Shown: in pieces, positions 7,807 to 16,648 of the stretch
Numbering within the stretch: the stretch's first letter is position 1
Layout of the letters: every line of letters begins with the position of its first letter
Assembly: GCA_024681795.1 (NCBI GenBank)
Contig: JAILAD010000042.1
Span: forward strand, 1 to 64,000
DNA: 64,000 bases
Origin: Lachnospiraceae bacterium
GTDB taxonomy: Bacteria > Bacillota > Clostridia > Lachnospirales > Lachnospiraceae
Direction of reading: 5' to 3'
Program-made: the position numbers and the translations under genes
The notes under the pieces: generated by a model
Databases searched by the model: none
Seen by the model: the letters and a program-made list of their open reading frames with translations, nothing else
What the model was told of the DNA's origin: nothing

Positions 7807-9304
7807 TACCGTAAAGGAAGAAAAAAACTGCAGACAATACATCGGAGTTGATCTTGGAACTTCCGCAGTCAAACTTATTCTGATGAATGCATCCGGAACG
7901 ATTGTCAAATCCGTTTCAAAAGAGTACCCGCTCTCGTTCCCGAAGCCGGGGTGGAGCGAGCAGAATCCGGAAGACTGGAAAGCAGCCGTTTTCGAAGGAA
8001 TAAAGGAACTGATTGAAGGAACCGGTTCCGCACGGATTGCGGGAATCAGTTTCGGCGGACAGATGCACGGACTCGTGGCACTGGATGAAAACGACGAGGT
8101 AATCAGGCCGGCAATTCTCTGGAACGACGGAAGAAGCGTGAAAGAAACCGAATACCTGAATAACGTCATCGGGAAAGATGTTCTCTCAAAGGAAACCGCA
8201 AATATTGCGTTTGCCGGGTTTACGGCACCGAAGATTCTCTGGATGAAGGAAAACGAGCCCGAAAATTTTGCGCGCATTCGTAAAATCTGTCTTCCGAAGG
8301 ATTATATTGCATACTGCCTCTCGGGCGTATTTTCAACCGATTATTCGGATGCATCGGGAATGCTTCTGCTTGATGTGAAGAATAAAAAATGGTCGGAAAA
8401 AATGTGTGAGATTTGCGGGATTGATGTTTCCGCTCTTCCGGCTTTGTATGAAAGTTATGAAGTAACCGGTGTGGTAAAATCTGAAATTGCAAAAGAACTC
8501 GGACTTCCGGAAGGAGTCAAAGTAATCGCAGGTGCCGGTGATAATGCGGCAGCAGCCGTGGGAACCGGAGTTGTGGGAGACGGAGGCTGCAACCTTTCCC
8601 TCGGAACTTCCGGAACCGTTTTTATTACTTCAACCGAATTTTCCGTGGATGAGAATAATGCGCTGCACTCCTTTGACCATGCGGACGGAAATTATCATCT
8701 GATGGGCTGCGTGCTTTCCGCTGCTTCCTGCAATAAGTGGTGGATGGAAGAAATACTGAAAACCGACGATTTTGCGGCGGAGCAGAAAGGAATTGAAAAA
8801 CTCGGCGAAAATCATGTATTCTTCCTACCGTATCTGATGGGAGAACGTTCTCCCCACAATAACCCGAATGCGAGAGGAACCTTTATCGGTCTTACTATGG
8901 ACAGCACCAGGGAAGATATGACGCAGGCGGTTTTGGAGGGTGTTGCGTTCGGACTGCGAGACTCGGTTGAGGTTGCAAGAACGCTTGGAATCAAACTTGA
9001 AAAAACAAGAATTTGCGGCGGCGGTGCGGCAAGTCCCCTTTGGAGAAAAATGATAGCCAATATCATGAATATGGAGGTGGAACGGATTACATGCAGCGAA
9101 GGTCCGGGACTCGGTGCGGCTATGCTTGCAGCGGTAGGATGCGGCGAATATGCATCCGTAAAAGAGGCTGCGGAGAAAATCGTAAAAGTTCTTGATACGG
9201 AAAAACCCGATCCGCAACTGGTTTCCCTGTATGAAGAAAAATACAGACAGTTCAAAGCCATCTATCCTGCCTGCAAACCGGTATATGATCTGATCAGTTG
9301 TTAA
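7799..9304 (+). CDS. xylB: Xylulokinase (FGGY family)
   Basis: A 501-residue FGGY carbohydrate kinase that phosphorylates D-xylulose to xylulose 5-phosphate with ATP, feeding the pentose phosphate pathway. The N-terminal phosphate loop is YIGVDLGTSAVKL. The substrate-region motif GISFGGQMHGLVALD (Q-M-H-G is characteristic of xylulokinases) and NDGRS follow, with ATP-binding motifs GAGDNAAAAVGTG, NLSLGTSGTVF and RICGGGAASPLW in the second domain. Full length for the family. The start at 7799 follows GGGGAGG by nine bases; the frame is open about 17 codons further upstream but lacks such a site. No xylose isomerase gene is adjacent, so the substrate could arrive from elsewhere in pentose metabolism. 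Confidence 0.92.
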   Translation: MNDTVKEEKNCRQYIGVDLGTSAVKLILMNASGTIVKSVSKEYPLSFPKPGWSEQNPEDWKAAVFEGIKELIEGTGSARIAGISFGGQMHGLVALDENDEVIRPAILWNDGRSVKETEYLNNVIGKDVLSKETANIAFAGFTAPKILWMKENEPENFARIRKICLPKDYIAYCLSGVFSTDYSDASGMLLLDVKNKKWSEKMCEICGIDVSALPALYESYEVTGVVKSEIAKELGLPEGVKVIAGAGDNAAAAVGTGVVGDGGCNLSLGTSGTVFITSTEFSVDENNALHSFDHADGNYHLMGCVLSAASCNKWWMEEILKTDDFAAEQKGIEKLGENHVFFLPYLMGERSPHNNPNARGTFIGLTMDSTREDMTQAVLEGVAFGLRDSVEVARTLGIKLEKTRICGGGAASPLWRKMIANIMNMEVERITCSEGPGLGAAMLAAVGCGEYASVKEAAEKIVKVLDTEKPDPQLVSLYEEKYRQFKAIYPACKPVYDLISC

Positions 9305-9337
9305 CGGAAACCAAAGCATATAGTTAAGGATACGGTT

Positions 9338-10144
9338 ATGAGAAACGAAAAAGGCGGAAAAACTGTGACGGGTATTGTGTTAACCGCACTGTCCCTGATT
9401 TTGACGGGAAATATTATTGCCGTTATGACACACCGCATTAAAACGGTGGAAAGACCGGTAATTTATAAGAAAAATCTGTTTGCGGACATGATGCTTTGCA
9501 GTACGCTTTTCATATCGTCACTGGATATCGCATTTAATTTGTTTACGCGTTCCGGGAATGCGCTTCTTCGCTTCCTCGGATGGATTGTGAGAATCAGTTT
9601 CTTTGTTCCCTCCGTAATTGTACTGTTTTTCAGCGGTAAAATTGTGGCAGGAAGCCTTATAAAACACAAAAGGCATGCAAAATACGCGATTGTTCTCGGA
9701 ATGGCTCTTGAAAAAGGGAAACCTACGAAGGATTTGTTATACCGCGTGGAAACGGCAAAGAAATATCTGGAAACAAATCCCGGTGCAACATTAATTCTGA
9801 CGGGAGGAGTTCCCGACAGAAACGGAAAAACCGAGGCAGAGGTGATGCGATTGCTCTTGCTTGAAAGAGGTATTCCGGAAGAAAAAATAATTTTGGAAGA
9901 CCGTTCGGACAGCACCAAAACGAATTTCAAAAATACTCTGGAAATAATCGATGCAACTACGCCTGTAGTTTTAATTACAAGCAATTATCATATGGACCGT
10001 GCTGTCAGAATTGCAAAAAAAGCCGGTTTCAAAAATGTTTTGAGACTTCCGGCGAGTACTTCGTTTTTCCCGTATGCATCCAATGTTATGTGGGAGGTTT
10101 TGCATAACATTAATGAGTACACAAAAATAGTAAAAGATACGTAG
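9338..10144 (+). CDS. DUF218 / YdcF-like membrane protein
   Basis: A 268-residue protein with three or four hydrophobic segments in the first 110 residues, followed by a DUF218 domain. Family marks are YAIVLGMALEKGKP, LILTGGVPDRNGKTEAEVM, the ILEDRSDSTKTNFKN segment and VLITSNYHMDRAV. Members such as SanA, ElyC and YdcF are membrane proteins with an extracytoplasmic nucleotide-binding-like domain linked to envelope integrity; their biochemical activity is poorly defined. It follows xylulokinase by 33 bases, and the metallophosphoesterase gene follows at 57 bases, so one transcript is possible. A second, distinct DUF218 gene lies near 26 kb. Confidence 0.8.
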   Translation: MRNEKGGKTVTGIVLTALSLILTGNIIAVMTHRIKTVERPVIYKKNLFADMMLCSTLFISSLDIAFNLFTRSGNALLRFLGWIVRISFFVPSVIVLFFSGKIVAGSLIKHKRHAKYAIVLGMALEKGKPTKDLLYRVETAKKYLETNPGATLILTGGVPDRNGKTEAEVMRLLLLERGIPEEKIILEDRSDSTKTNFKNTLEIIDATTPVVLITSNYHMDRAVRIAKKAGFKNVLRLPASTSFFPYASNVMWEVLHNINEYTKIVKDT

Positions 10145-10201
10145 CATAAAACCTGCTCGAAAAAATGAATGAAAGAATAAACGTAAGTAAAGTAATTTTA
10201 T

Positions 10202-11050
10202 ATGAACACAAAGAATGAAAAGAAAGGCAAACTGAAAAAGAGAATTATCGCGGAACTTGCCGTGCTGTTTTCTTTTATCGCCTGCTGGATGATTTCCTGG
10301 ATTCCGGTGAAAGAAAGTATTACACTTGATTTATCAAACGACGGTATGGATGAAACTACACGTGTAGTTTTAATTACGGATCTGCATTCCTGTTACTACG
10401 GTCCGAATCAGAATACCTTAATCCGGATGACGGAGAAAGCAAATCCTGATATCGTAATACTGAGCGGCGATATTTTTGATGATAAAGTAAAAAGCAATAA
10501 TGCGGAAATTACCGTTAAGAGACTTGCGGAAATGTATCCCTGTTTTTATGTTACGGGGAATCATGAATTCTGGAGTAAATGTGTTGATGAAATAAAAGAT
10601 TATCTTCGTTCCGTGAATGTACATGTTCTCGAAGGAGAATGCGAGACGATTGAAATACGCGGAAGAAAGATTGACGTCTGCGGAGTGGACGATCCGACGC
10701 AGATGAAAAGAAGTGACTGGCTTGCACAACTTGACCGGGCATATTCCGGATGTGATGAGTCACATGTAAAAATTCTTGCAAGTCACAGACCGGAGCGGGT
10801 GGATATTTACGAACAATACGGATTTGACTTGATTCTCTGCGGACACGCCCATGCGGGACAGATCAGGATTCCTTTTCTTAACAGGGGAATATATGCACCG
10901 AATCAGGGATTATTCCCGGAATATGTAAGCGGTGCGTATCAATTGAAAAACGGAAGTACGATGGTGGTCAGCAGGGGACTTGCAAGGGAAAGTACACCCG
11001 CGCCGCGATTTTTCAATCATCCGGAAATCGTCGTAATCGATATCCGATAG
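10202..11050 (+). CDS. Membrane-anchored metallophosphoesterase (YkuE-like)
   Basis: A 282-residue calcineurin-like phosphoesterase. After a Lys-rich start, one membrane helix spans residues about 15-35. The dimetal centre motifs follow in order: ITDLHS (D-x-H), LSGDIFDD (G-D), TGNHEFW (G-N-H-E) and CGHAHAGQ (G-H-x-H). The catalytic domain should sit outside the membrane. YkuE-type proteins hydrolyse phosphate esters, including lipid or nucleotide substrates; the natural substrate here is unknown. The ribosome binding site is weak, but no better start is visible. Confidence 0.85.
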   Translation: MNTKNEKKGKLKKRIIAELAVLFSFIACWMISWIPVKESITLDLSNDGMDETTRVVLITDLHSCYYGPNQNTLIRMTEKANPDIVILSGDIFDDKVKSNNAEITVKRLAEMYPCFYVTGNHEFWSKCVDEIKDYLRSVNVHVLEGECETIEIRGRKIDVCGVDDPTQMKRSDWLAQLDRAYSGCDESHVKILASHRPERVDIYEQYGFDLILCGHAHAGQIRIPFLNRGIYAPNQGLFPEYVSGAYQLKNGSTMVVSRGLARESTPAPRFFNHPEIVVIDIR

Positions 11051-11107
11051 AAGAATGAGCAAAAGACATATGCGGAGATTATTTTGAATGAAAACAGGAG
11101 TGTCGGA

Positions 11108-12130
11108 ATGAAATTTAATAAAACAATCCGAAAAAAAACAGCAGTCATTTTATTGGGCGTAGCATTTGTTCTGCTTTTTGCAACCGCGTGTAAGAAGAAC
11201 AACATGACCATTAAAATCGGAACCGGAAATGAAGGCGGAAGTTATTACATGTATGCGGGGAAACTTGCGGAATGCGCAAAGGATTCGCTGGATATAAAGG
11301 TTACGACGACGGCGGGTTCCATTGCAAATGTACGTCTTTTGCAGAAAGGTTTTCTGGATGCTTCGATTGTGCAGAACGACATTCTTTACAATGTGGCAAA
11401 TCAGAAAAAGGCACCTGATAATCAGCAGACGAGCAGCCTGAATTACAGTGCGGTAGCCGGGTTATACACGGAGAGTGTACAGATTGTGGTTAAGGAAGAT
11501 TCCGGTATTGATTCTGTTGATGATTTATACGGGAAGAAAGTATGCGTCGGAGAGAAGGAGTCGGGAACCATCCACAATGCGGAAGATATTCTCGGCCTCT
11601 ACGGCATTTCATTCGGGGATATTGAGGAATTTAACCTGTCCTTGTCGGATTCGAAAGAGGCTTTGAAAAATGATGAAATCGATGCTTTCTTCTTTACGGC
11701 CGGTGCGCCCACTCAGTCAGTCTCCGAACTGTCCGGTGAAGTTTCCCTTCGGATTCTGTCCTTTACCGGTGAGGAAATGGGAAAAATACAAAAAAAATAT
11801 CCGTACTATATTGACGTTACCATTCCGGCCGGTACATACGAAGGAATCACGGAAGACATCCGGACCGTCGGCGTCCGGGCAGTGCTTGTGGTATCCAACC
11901 GGATGAGTGAGAATACGGTTAGGCTGCTTGCGGAAAATGTCCTGATTTATTCCGAAAAACTGAATGAAAATATTGCAACGGATTCCGCTTACGGTGTGCA
12001 GGAATTAACGGAATATATTCCGATTCCGTATCATTCCGGAGCGGTAGATTACTACAGTTCCCACGGCATCGATGTTGATGCAATTAACGGCAGTACCGTT
12101 CCGATTATATTCGGCGGACAGGATGAGTAA
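11108..12130 (+). CDS. TAXI-family solute receptor lipoprotein
   Basis: A 340-residue lipoprotein. I start at ATG 11108 because AGGAG lies seven bases upstream; an ATG at 11084 has no site. The signal peptide ends at a lipobox FATAC, with the lipidated Cys at residue 28. The mature protein begins IKIGTGNEGGSYYMYAGKLA and contains AGSIANVRLLQKGFLDASIV, both typical of the TAXI subgroup of TRAP transporter solute receptors (glutamate/aspartate or other carboxylates). Instead of TRAP membrane subunits, a GltS-type symporter starts 10 bases downstream. The pair may act as a receptor-dependent uptake system for an acidic amino acid; this is inference from family and adjacency. Confidence 0.85.
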   Translation: MKFNKTIRKKTAVILLGVAFVLLFATACKKNNMTIKIGTGNEGGSYYMYAGKLAECAKDSLDIKVTTTAGSIANVRLLQKGFLDASIVQNDILYNVANQKKAPDNQQTSSLNYSAVAGLYTESVQIVVKEDSGIDSVDDLYGKKVCVGEKESGTIHNAEDILGLYGISFGDIEEFNLSLSDSKEALKNDEIDAFFFTAGAPTQSVSELSGEVSLRILSFTGEEMGKIQKKYPYYIDVTIPAGTYEGITEDIRTVGVRAVLVVSNRMSENTVRLLAENVLIYSEKLNENIATDSAYGVQELTEYIPIPYHSGAVDYYSSHGIDVDAINGSTVPIIFGGQDE

Positions 12131-12139
12131 GGAGGAAGC

Positions 12140-13333
12140 ATGGCAACATTAGATCTGGATATGTATCAGACAATGGGCGTCGCTGTAGTGATTCTCCTGA
12201 TTGGTGCATGGTTAAAAAAGAAAATCAAATGGCTGAACAAATTCTGTATTCCCGCACCGGTTGTGGGCGGTCTTTTGTATGCGGTCATTATGTTTATTTT
12301 ACACACATACGGAGTTGTGGAAATACACTATGACGAGACTCTGAAAAATGTCTGCATGGTCTTTTTCTTTACATCCGTCGGCTTTCAGGCAAACGTGAAA
12401 GTGTTGAAAAAAGGCGGTATCGGACTGATTATTTTCCTTGTGGTTGTAGTGGGAATGATTTTTGCACAGAACGGATTGGCCATTCTGATTGCGAAAGGAA
12501 TCGGTCTTGATCCGGCGCTGGGACTTTGTACCGGTTCCATTCCGATGGTCGGCGGTCACGGTACGTCCGGTGCCTTCGGCCCCGTTCTGGAAGATTTCGG
12601 TGTCGAAGGGGCTACAACACTCTGTACCGCATCCGCAACCTTCGGCTTGGTTGCCGGTTCCCTTATGGGCGGTCCGCTGGGCGAGTACCTGATTAAGAAA
12701 AAGAATCTTCTTGCAAAGGTGAAAGAAGAGGATCCGTCCATTTTGATGGAGGAAACAAAAAAGCATCACCATCAGGCATCCATGTATGCTTCCGCGGTGT
12801 ATCAGCTTGCAATAGCGGTCGGACTCGGAACATTAATTTCATGGCTTTTGTCAAAAACGGGAATGACGTTTCCGGTTTATATCGGTGCCATGATTACTGC
12901 GGCGCTGATGCGCAATATCGGAGAGGCAACCGGAAAAATTACGATTCATATGGGAGAAATCAATGACATCGGCGGAATCTGCCTGTCCGTCTTTTTGGGA
13001 ATCGCAATGATTACTTTGAAACTCTGGCAGCTTGCGGAACTGGCACTTCCGATGTTAATCCTTCTTGGCGGACAGCTTTTACTAATGTTTCTGGCTGCAA
13101 GATTTGTGGTATTCAACGTTATGGGCAGGGATTACGATGCAGCCGTTCTTTCTGCCGGAACCTGCGGTTTCGGTATGGGTGCAACGCCGAATGCCATGGC
13201 AAACATGCAGGCGGTCTGCGATAAATATGTTCCCTCCGTCAAGGCATATATTCTGGTTCCGATTGTCGGAAGTATGTTTGCGGATTTTCTGAACAGCCTG
13301 ATTGTAACGTTATTTATTAATTTCGTGAAATAA
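12140..13333 (+). CDS. GltS-type sodium/glutamate symporter (ESS family)
   Basis: A 397-residue membrane protein with about ten hydrophobic segments in two inverted halves. The early segment KFCIPAPVVGGLLYAVIMF and the repeated pore-like motifs GSIPMVGGHGTSGAFGP and GTCGFGMGATPNAMANMQ match the ESS glutamate:Na+ symporter family (GltS). A cytoplasmic His-rich loop (KKHHHQ) joins the halves. The gene follows the TAXI receptor by nine bases with a strong AAGGAGGAAG ribosome binding site inside the gap, so the two are almost surely co-translated. Classic GltS works without a receptor. Glutamate is the default substrate by family. Confidence 0.87.
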   Translation: MATLDLDMYQTMGVAVVILLIGAWLKKKIKWLNKFCIPAPVVGGLLYAVIMFILHTYGVVEIHYDETLKNVCMVFFFTSVGFQANVKVLKKGGIGLIIFLVVVVGMIFAQNGLAILIAKGIGLDPALGLCTGSIPMVGGHGTSGAFGPVLEDFGVEGATTLCTASATFGLVAGSLMGGPLGEYLIKKKNLLAKVKEEDPSILMEETKKHHHQASMYASAVYQLAIAVGLGTLISWLLSKTGMTFPVYIGAMITAALMRNIGEATGKITIHMGEINDIGGICLSVFLGIAMITLKLWQLAELALPMLILLGGQLLLMFLAARFVVFNVMGRDYDAAVLSAGTCGFGMGATPNAMANMQAVCDKYVPSVKAYILVPIVGSMFADFLNSLIVTLFINFVK

Positions 13334-13393
13334 ATAGATCGGATTCTGTGAATCTGAATTACTTAAATATTATATTAACCGGAGGATGGAATT

Positions 13394-13984
13394 ATGGAAA
13401 AGAAACATATGCACATTTCGTATCAGTCTGACAATCTCGCGTATCCGGAGATTATCATAGATGACGAAACGGAAGAGGAAAAACCGAAAAAAACACTGAT
13501 CGTAATTGACATGCAGAATGATTTTATCGATGGCGCGCTGGGCACCAAAGAGGCAGTGGCGATTGTAGATAACGTGAAGAAAAAAATCAAAGAATATGCC
13601 GACAGGGGAGATGAAATAATTTTCACCCAGGATACGCATCATGAAGGGTATCTTTGGACAAATGAGGGAAAGCATCTGCCGGTAGCACACTGTATTGAAG
13701 GAAGCAACGGATGGAAAATCAGGGAAGGACTCTATGTAGAAGGATCACCCTGTATACTCAAATTTTCATTCGGATATACAGGGTGGAAAGATTACGATTT
13801 GGAAGATGTTGAGCTGGTAGGACTATGCACGGATATCTGCGTGGTTTCCAATGCGCTGATTATCAAAGCGTTATATCCGGAAATTCCGGTTAAGGTTGAC
13901 AGTTCCTGCTGTGCGGGTGTGACGCCCGAGTCCCACGAAGCCGCTCTTCAGACGATGAAAATGTGTCAGGTTGAAATTTTATAA
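13394..13984 (+). CDS. Nicotinamidase-like cysteine hydrolase
   Basis: A 196-residue isochorismatase-superfamily hydrolase. The catalytic triad can be placed at D39 (LIVIDMQNDF), K123 (CILKFSFG) and C149 (GLCTDICV). The metal-binding residues of nicotinamidase also appear: D80 and H82 in TQDTHHEGY and H94 in EGKHLPVAH. That combination argues for nicotinamide deamidation in NAD salvage (PncA-like) rather than isochorismate hydrolysis. The first 32 residues, acidic and without motif, are an unusual N-terminal extension. The ribosome binding site is CCGGAGG. The last six bases overlap the convergent GH5 gene. Confidence 0.82.
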   Translation: MEKKHMHISYQSDNLAYPEIIIDDETEEEKPKKTLIVIDMQNDFIDGALGTKEAVAIVDNVKKKIKEYADRGDEIIFTQDTHHEGYLWTNEGKHLPVAHCIEGSNGWKIREGLYVEGSPCILKFSFGYTGWKDYDLEDVELVGLCTDICVVSNALIIKALYPEIPVKVDSSCCAGVTPESHEAALQTMKMCQVEIL

Positions 13985-14971
13985 ATCTTTTGCAACCTCG
14001 AAATCCATTTCCTTATAAGTCCATACGGCGCGTCCTACGGAGTATTTGTCCATTACGGCATGGAAGTCGCGGAACCATTCTTTTGTGTCGTCTCTGTCGG
14101 CAAGTTCAATGACACCGTATTCTCCGCAGTAAAGAGGGACATTTCTTTCTTCTGCCACACGAACCGCTTCGGAAATCAGATTTTCAAAGAAACGTTCGTC
14201 CGGGCACTGATTCGGGTCGAGATCATCGAAGCCCGCAAAGGCCTGGCATAACTGCTTCTGGCTGAGTTCCTCGTAGCTGCGGAACGGACTCTTGTAACGG
14301 AAACGGAAGGACCGGTCCATGGAGGGAATCCAGTATGCGCCCTGATGTGTAAAGAGAAGGGGCTCGTAGCAGTGGAAATTGTATACGATCTTATCATCGT
14401 AAGGGAGTGCAAGATCCTTTAAGGCTTCGATACTGTTGTTGTAGTATCCGCCGAGTAAAATCCATGTATCCGGTGCAAACTTGCGAATGCGTTTGATGCA
14501 TTCCGTGGAAATTCCGTTCCAGGGTTCGCAGTACTCTTTTTTGGTTACTTCGTTTAACATTTCGAAGGCCAGCATGTCGGAGTACTTACCGTACCGTTCG
14601 GAAAGTTTTTCCCAAATCTCATAAAAGAAATTCTGATATTCTTCCTTTTCGAAGAAGCCTTCTTTATTGTGCCCCGGATCGAAGGAAAAACCAACGGTGC
14701 GGTGAAGGTCCAAAACCATATGAAGACCGTTTTTGCGGCACTGTTCAACTGCAAAATCGATGTAGGATAATCCGTTTCCGTGGAATTCCAGATTGTCGTT
14801 TGCAAACAGTTCGTAGTCTACCGGAACGCGCACATGGTCATAACCACGGCTTTTTACTTCTTCGAAATCCTTATCGGTAATAAATGTATCGTAACGCTCT
14901 TTGGTGTGATCGCACTGGGATAACCAGCCGCCGAAATTAATTCCCTTTTCAAAACCTGTAAAAGTACGCAT
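13979..14971 (-). CDS. GH5 family glycoside hydrolase, cytoplasmic
   Basis: A 330-residue (beta/alpha)8 hydrolase of family GH5. Visible marks are GINFGGWLSQC near the N-terminus, HVRVPVDYE (conserved Arg), the acid/base Glu at E141 in FEMLNEV, NFHCYEP and the nucleophile at E284 in YCGEYGV. Members cut beta-1,4 or beta-1,3 glucans and related polymers. There is no signal peptide, so it should act inside the cell on imported oligosaccharides, perhaps those released by the neighbouring secreted GH16. A terminator separates the two genes, so they have separate transcripts. The ribosome binding site is AGAGGA. Exact specificity is not readable. Confidence 0.85.
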   Translation of the reverse strand: MRTFTGFEKGINFGGWLSQCDHTKERYDTFITDKDFEEVKSRGYDHVRVPVDYELFANDNLEFHGNGLSYIDFAVEQCRKNGLHMVLDLHRTVGFSFDPGHNKEGFFEKEEYQNFFYEIWEKLSERYGKYSDMLAFEMLNEVTKKEYCEPWNGISTECIKRIRKFAPDTWILLGGYYNNSIEALKDLALPYDDKIVYNFHCYEPLLFTHQGAYWIPSMDRSFRFRYKSPFRSYEELSQKQLCQAFAGFDDLDPNQCPDERFFENLISEAVRVAEERNVPLYCGEYGVIELADRDDTKEWFRDFHAVMDKYSVGRAVWTYKEMDFEVAKDL

Positions 14972-15003
14972 ATTTTTTCCTCTTATCTTTCCAAATTACT
15001 TTT

Positions 15004-15053
15004 AAAAAAACCGGCTGCAAAATTCATTTTATTTATTTTTGCAACCGGTTTTT
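15004..15053 (-). terminator. Rho-independent terminator after the GH16 gene
   Basis: Inverted repeat with arms AAAACCGG(C/T)TGCAAAA and an AT-rich loop. On the minus strand the stem is followed by a run of seven T. It lies 28 bases beyond the GH16 stop codon and upstream of the GH5 start. Confidence 0.85.
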
Positions 15054-15080
15054 AAGTGTCATGACTACATTATAATGATT

Positions 15081-16505
15081 TTACTGAACTTCCTCAAGCC
15101 TTACGTTCTTAATGTAAATCGTAGCTTTGGAGCCTTTGTTTCCCATGTTGAATTCCAGACGTCCGTTGTTGTCATCCTTCATGTTCATGCGGAAATTGTA
15201 CTCAAACTGCTGCGGTTCGGTGGTAACGGTAAACTGAGTATCCTGCAGGTATCTTACCCAGCCTGCGGTAGGAGCGGATACGCAGGTGATTAAGTCTCTT
15301 TCCTCATCTGCCCAGCACTCAAAAGTAAGCTTGTAATTATGACCTTTGATCATCGGAAGTCCGGGCTGTACAAGCTGTACGGAGTAATCCACATCGCCTT
15401 CCGCATCGGTCTTTATAATCATGGTACCGTCTTCAATGGAAGCACTTCCCTCGCCGCCTTCAAAGAGTAAGAAGGTCCAGTCTTTTTCTTCTGCAAGGTC
15501 GGTTCCCAGATCTTCCGGATCGGAGAAATCACCCATGGTGATGAAGTTTCCGGTTTCATCCGCTTCTTTATAATTCTTTGCGGGTTTCTCCACATTGGTA
15601 TCATATTCGGGTTTCTGATAAACACGAACGTAATCGATTAAAAATTCCGCATTGTCGAAATTGGTGCTTTCGTCCGGATTTCCGGGCCAGGTTCCGCCGA
15701 CTGCAAGGTTTAGCTGAACGAAGAAGGTCTGGTTGAAGGGAGCGGGATAAGGCTTTTCTTCTTCACCTTCCACTGCGGTAAACCAGTCATTTACGGTTAA
15801 ATAAAGTTCGTCGTCAATATACCATCTCATTTCGCCCGGTTCCCATTCTACCGAATATTCATGGAAATCATCCGCGAAAGAAGGACTTGTCTTTACCACG
15901 GTTCCCTGCTGTTCTGCGTGGGGTGCTCCGTAATGTACGGTTCCGTAAGCAGTTGTAACATCGCTGCCGAGTACTTCCATGATGTCGATTTCGCCGCATT
16001 TCGGCCACTGTCCGTAGTAACTTTCATCAGTAGGCATCATCCAGATTGCAGGCCAGAGTCCCTTGCCTTCCGGAACCTTTGCACTTACTACAACCTTGCC
16101 GTACATAAAATCTTCTTTGTTCTGGGATTTGATTTTTCCGGAAGTGTAATAGTCATTTCCGTTTGCATCTGTTGTCTTGATTGCCTTTAAGACCATTTTT
16201 CCGTCACGGGTAAATACGTTGTCCGTGGACTCCGTATATTCCTGAAGTTCTTCGTTGGTCCATCCGGGTTCGTGCGGATCGTAGCTCCAGATGGATTCGT
16301 CCATGGAATCTCCGGAGAATTCGTCGTGCCATAAAAGATTGTATCCCTCAAGTTCGGGAACTTCCACAACCTCTTCCGGCCTCGGTTCGGGCGGGGTTAA
16401 AACTTCGCCGTTATTACCGCTTCCGCCGTTGTTACATCCGCTGAGGAGCGCGATGCACATTGCAGCGGATAATGTGACTGCCATTGCCTTTTTAAATTTC
16501 ATCAT
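15081..16505 (-). CDS. GH16 endo-beta-glucanase lipoprotein with C-terminal CBM
   Basis: A 474-residue surface lipoprotein. The start MMKFKKAM follows GGGAGG by nine bases; the frame extends upstream without a better site. The lipobox LLSGC puts the lipidated Cys at residue 24, and a Pro/Glu linker follows. The GH16 domain spans about residues 50-315, with the catalytic motif EIDIME at 172-177 (nucleophile E172, acid/base E177) and WPAIWM upstream, typical of laminarinases and lichenases. Residues about 330-474 form a beta-sandwich like CBM4/9-type modules. It would cleave beta-1,3- or mixed beta-1,3-1,4-glucan outside the cell. The divergent AraC gene 143 bases away is its likely regulator. 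Confidence 0.9.
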   Translation of the reverse strand: MMKFKKAMAVTLSAAMCIALLSGCNNGGSGNNGEVLTPPEPRPEEVVEVPELEGYNLLWHDEFSGDSMDESIWSYDPHEPGWTNEELQEYTESTDNVFTRDGKMVLKAIKTTDANGNDYYTSGKIKSQNKEDFMYGKVVVSAKVPEGKGLWPAIWMMPTDESYYGQWPKCGEIDIMEVLGSDVTTAYGTVHYGAPHAEQQGTVVKTSPSFADDFHEYSVEWEPGEMRWYIDDELYLTVNDWFTAVEGEEEKPYPAPFNQTFFVQLNLAVGGTWPGNPDESTNFDNAEFLIDYVRVYQKPEYDTNVEKPAKNYKEADETGNFITMGDFSDPEDLGTDLAEEKDWTFLLFEGGEGSASIEDGTMIIKTDAEGDVDYSVQLVQPGLPMIKGHNYKLTFECWADEERDLITCVSAPTAGWVRYLQDTQFTVTTEPQQFEYNFRMNMKDDNNGRLEFNMGNKGSKATIYIKNVRLEEVQ

Positions 16506-16648
16506 ATTTCGTAACCTCCCTGTATTTTCATACAAAGTATTTTTTGGTATCTAAAAAAAGTATATAAAAACGAAATGATAAAAGATATAAAAATTATGAC
16601 ATATATGTTAAAATTATGATATATCTTTTTACAGGAAGGAACGGACAA

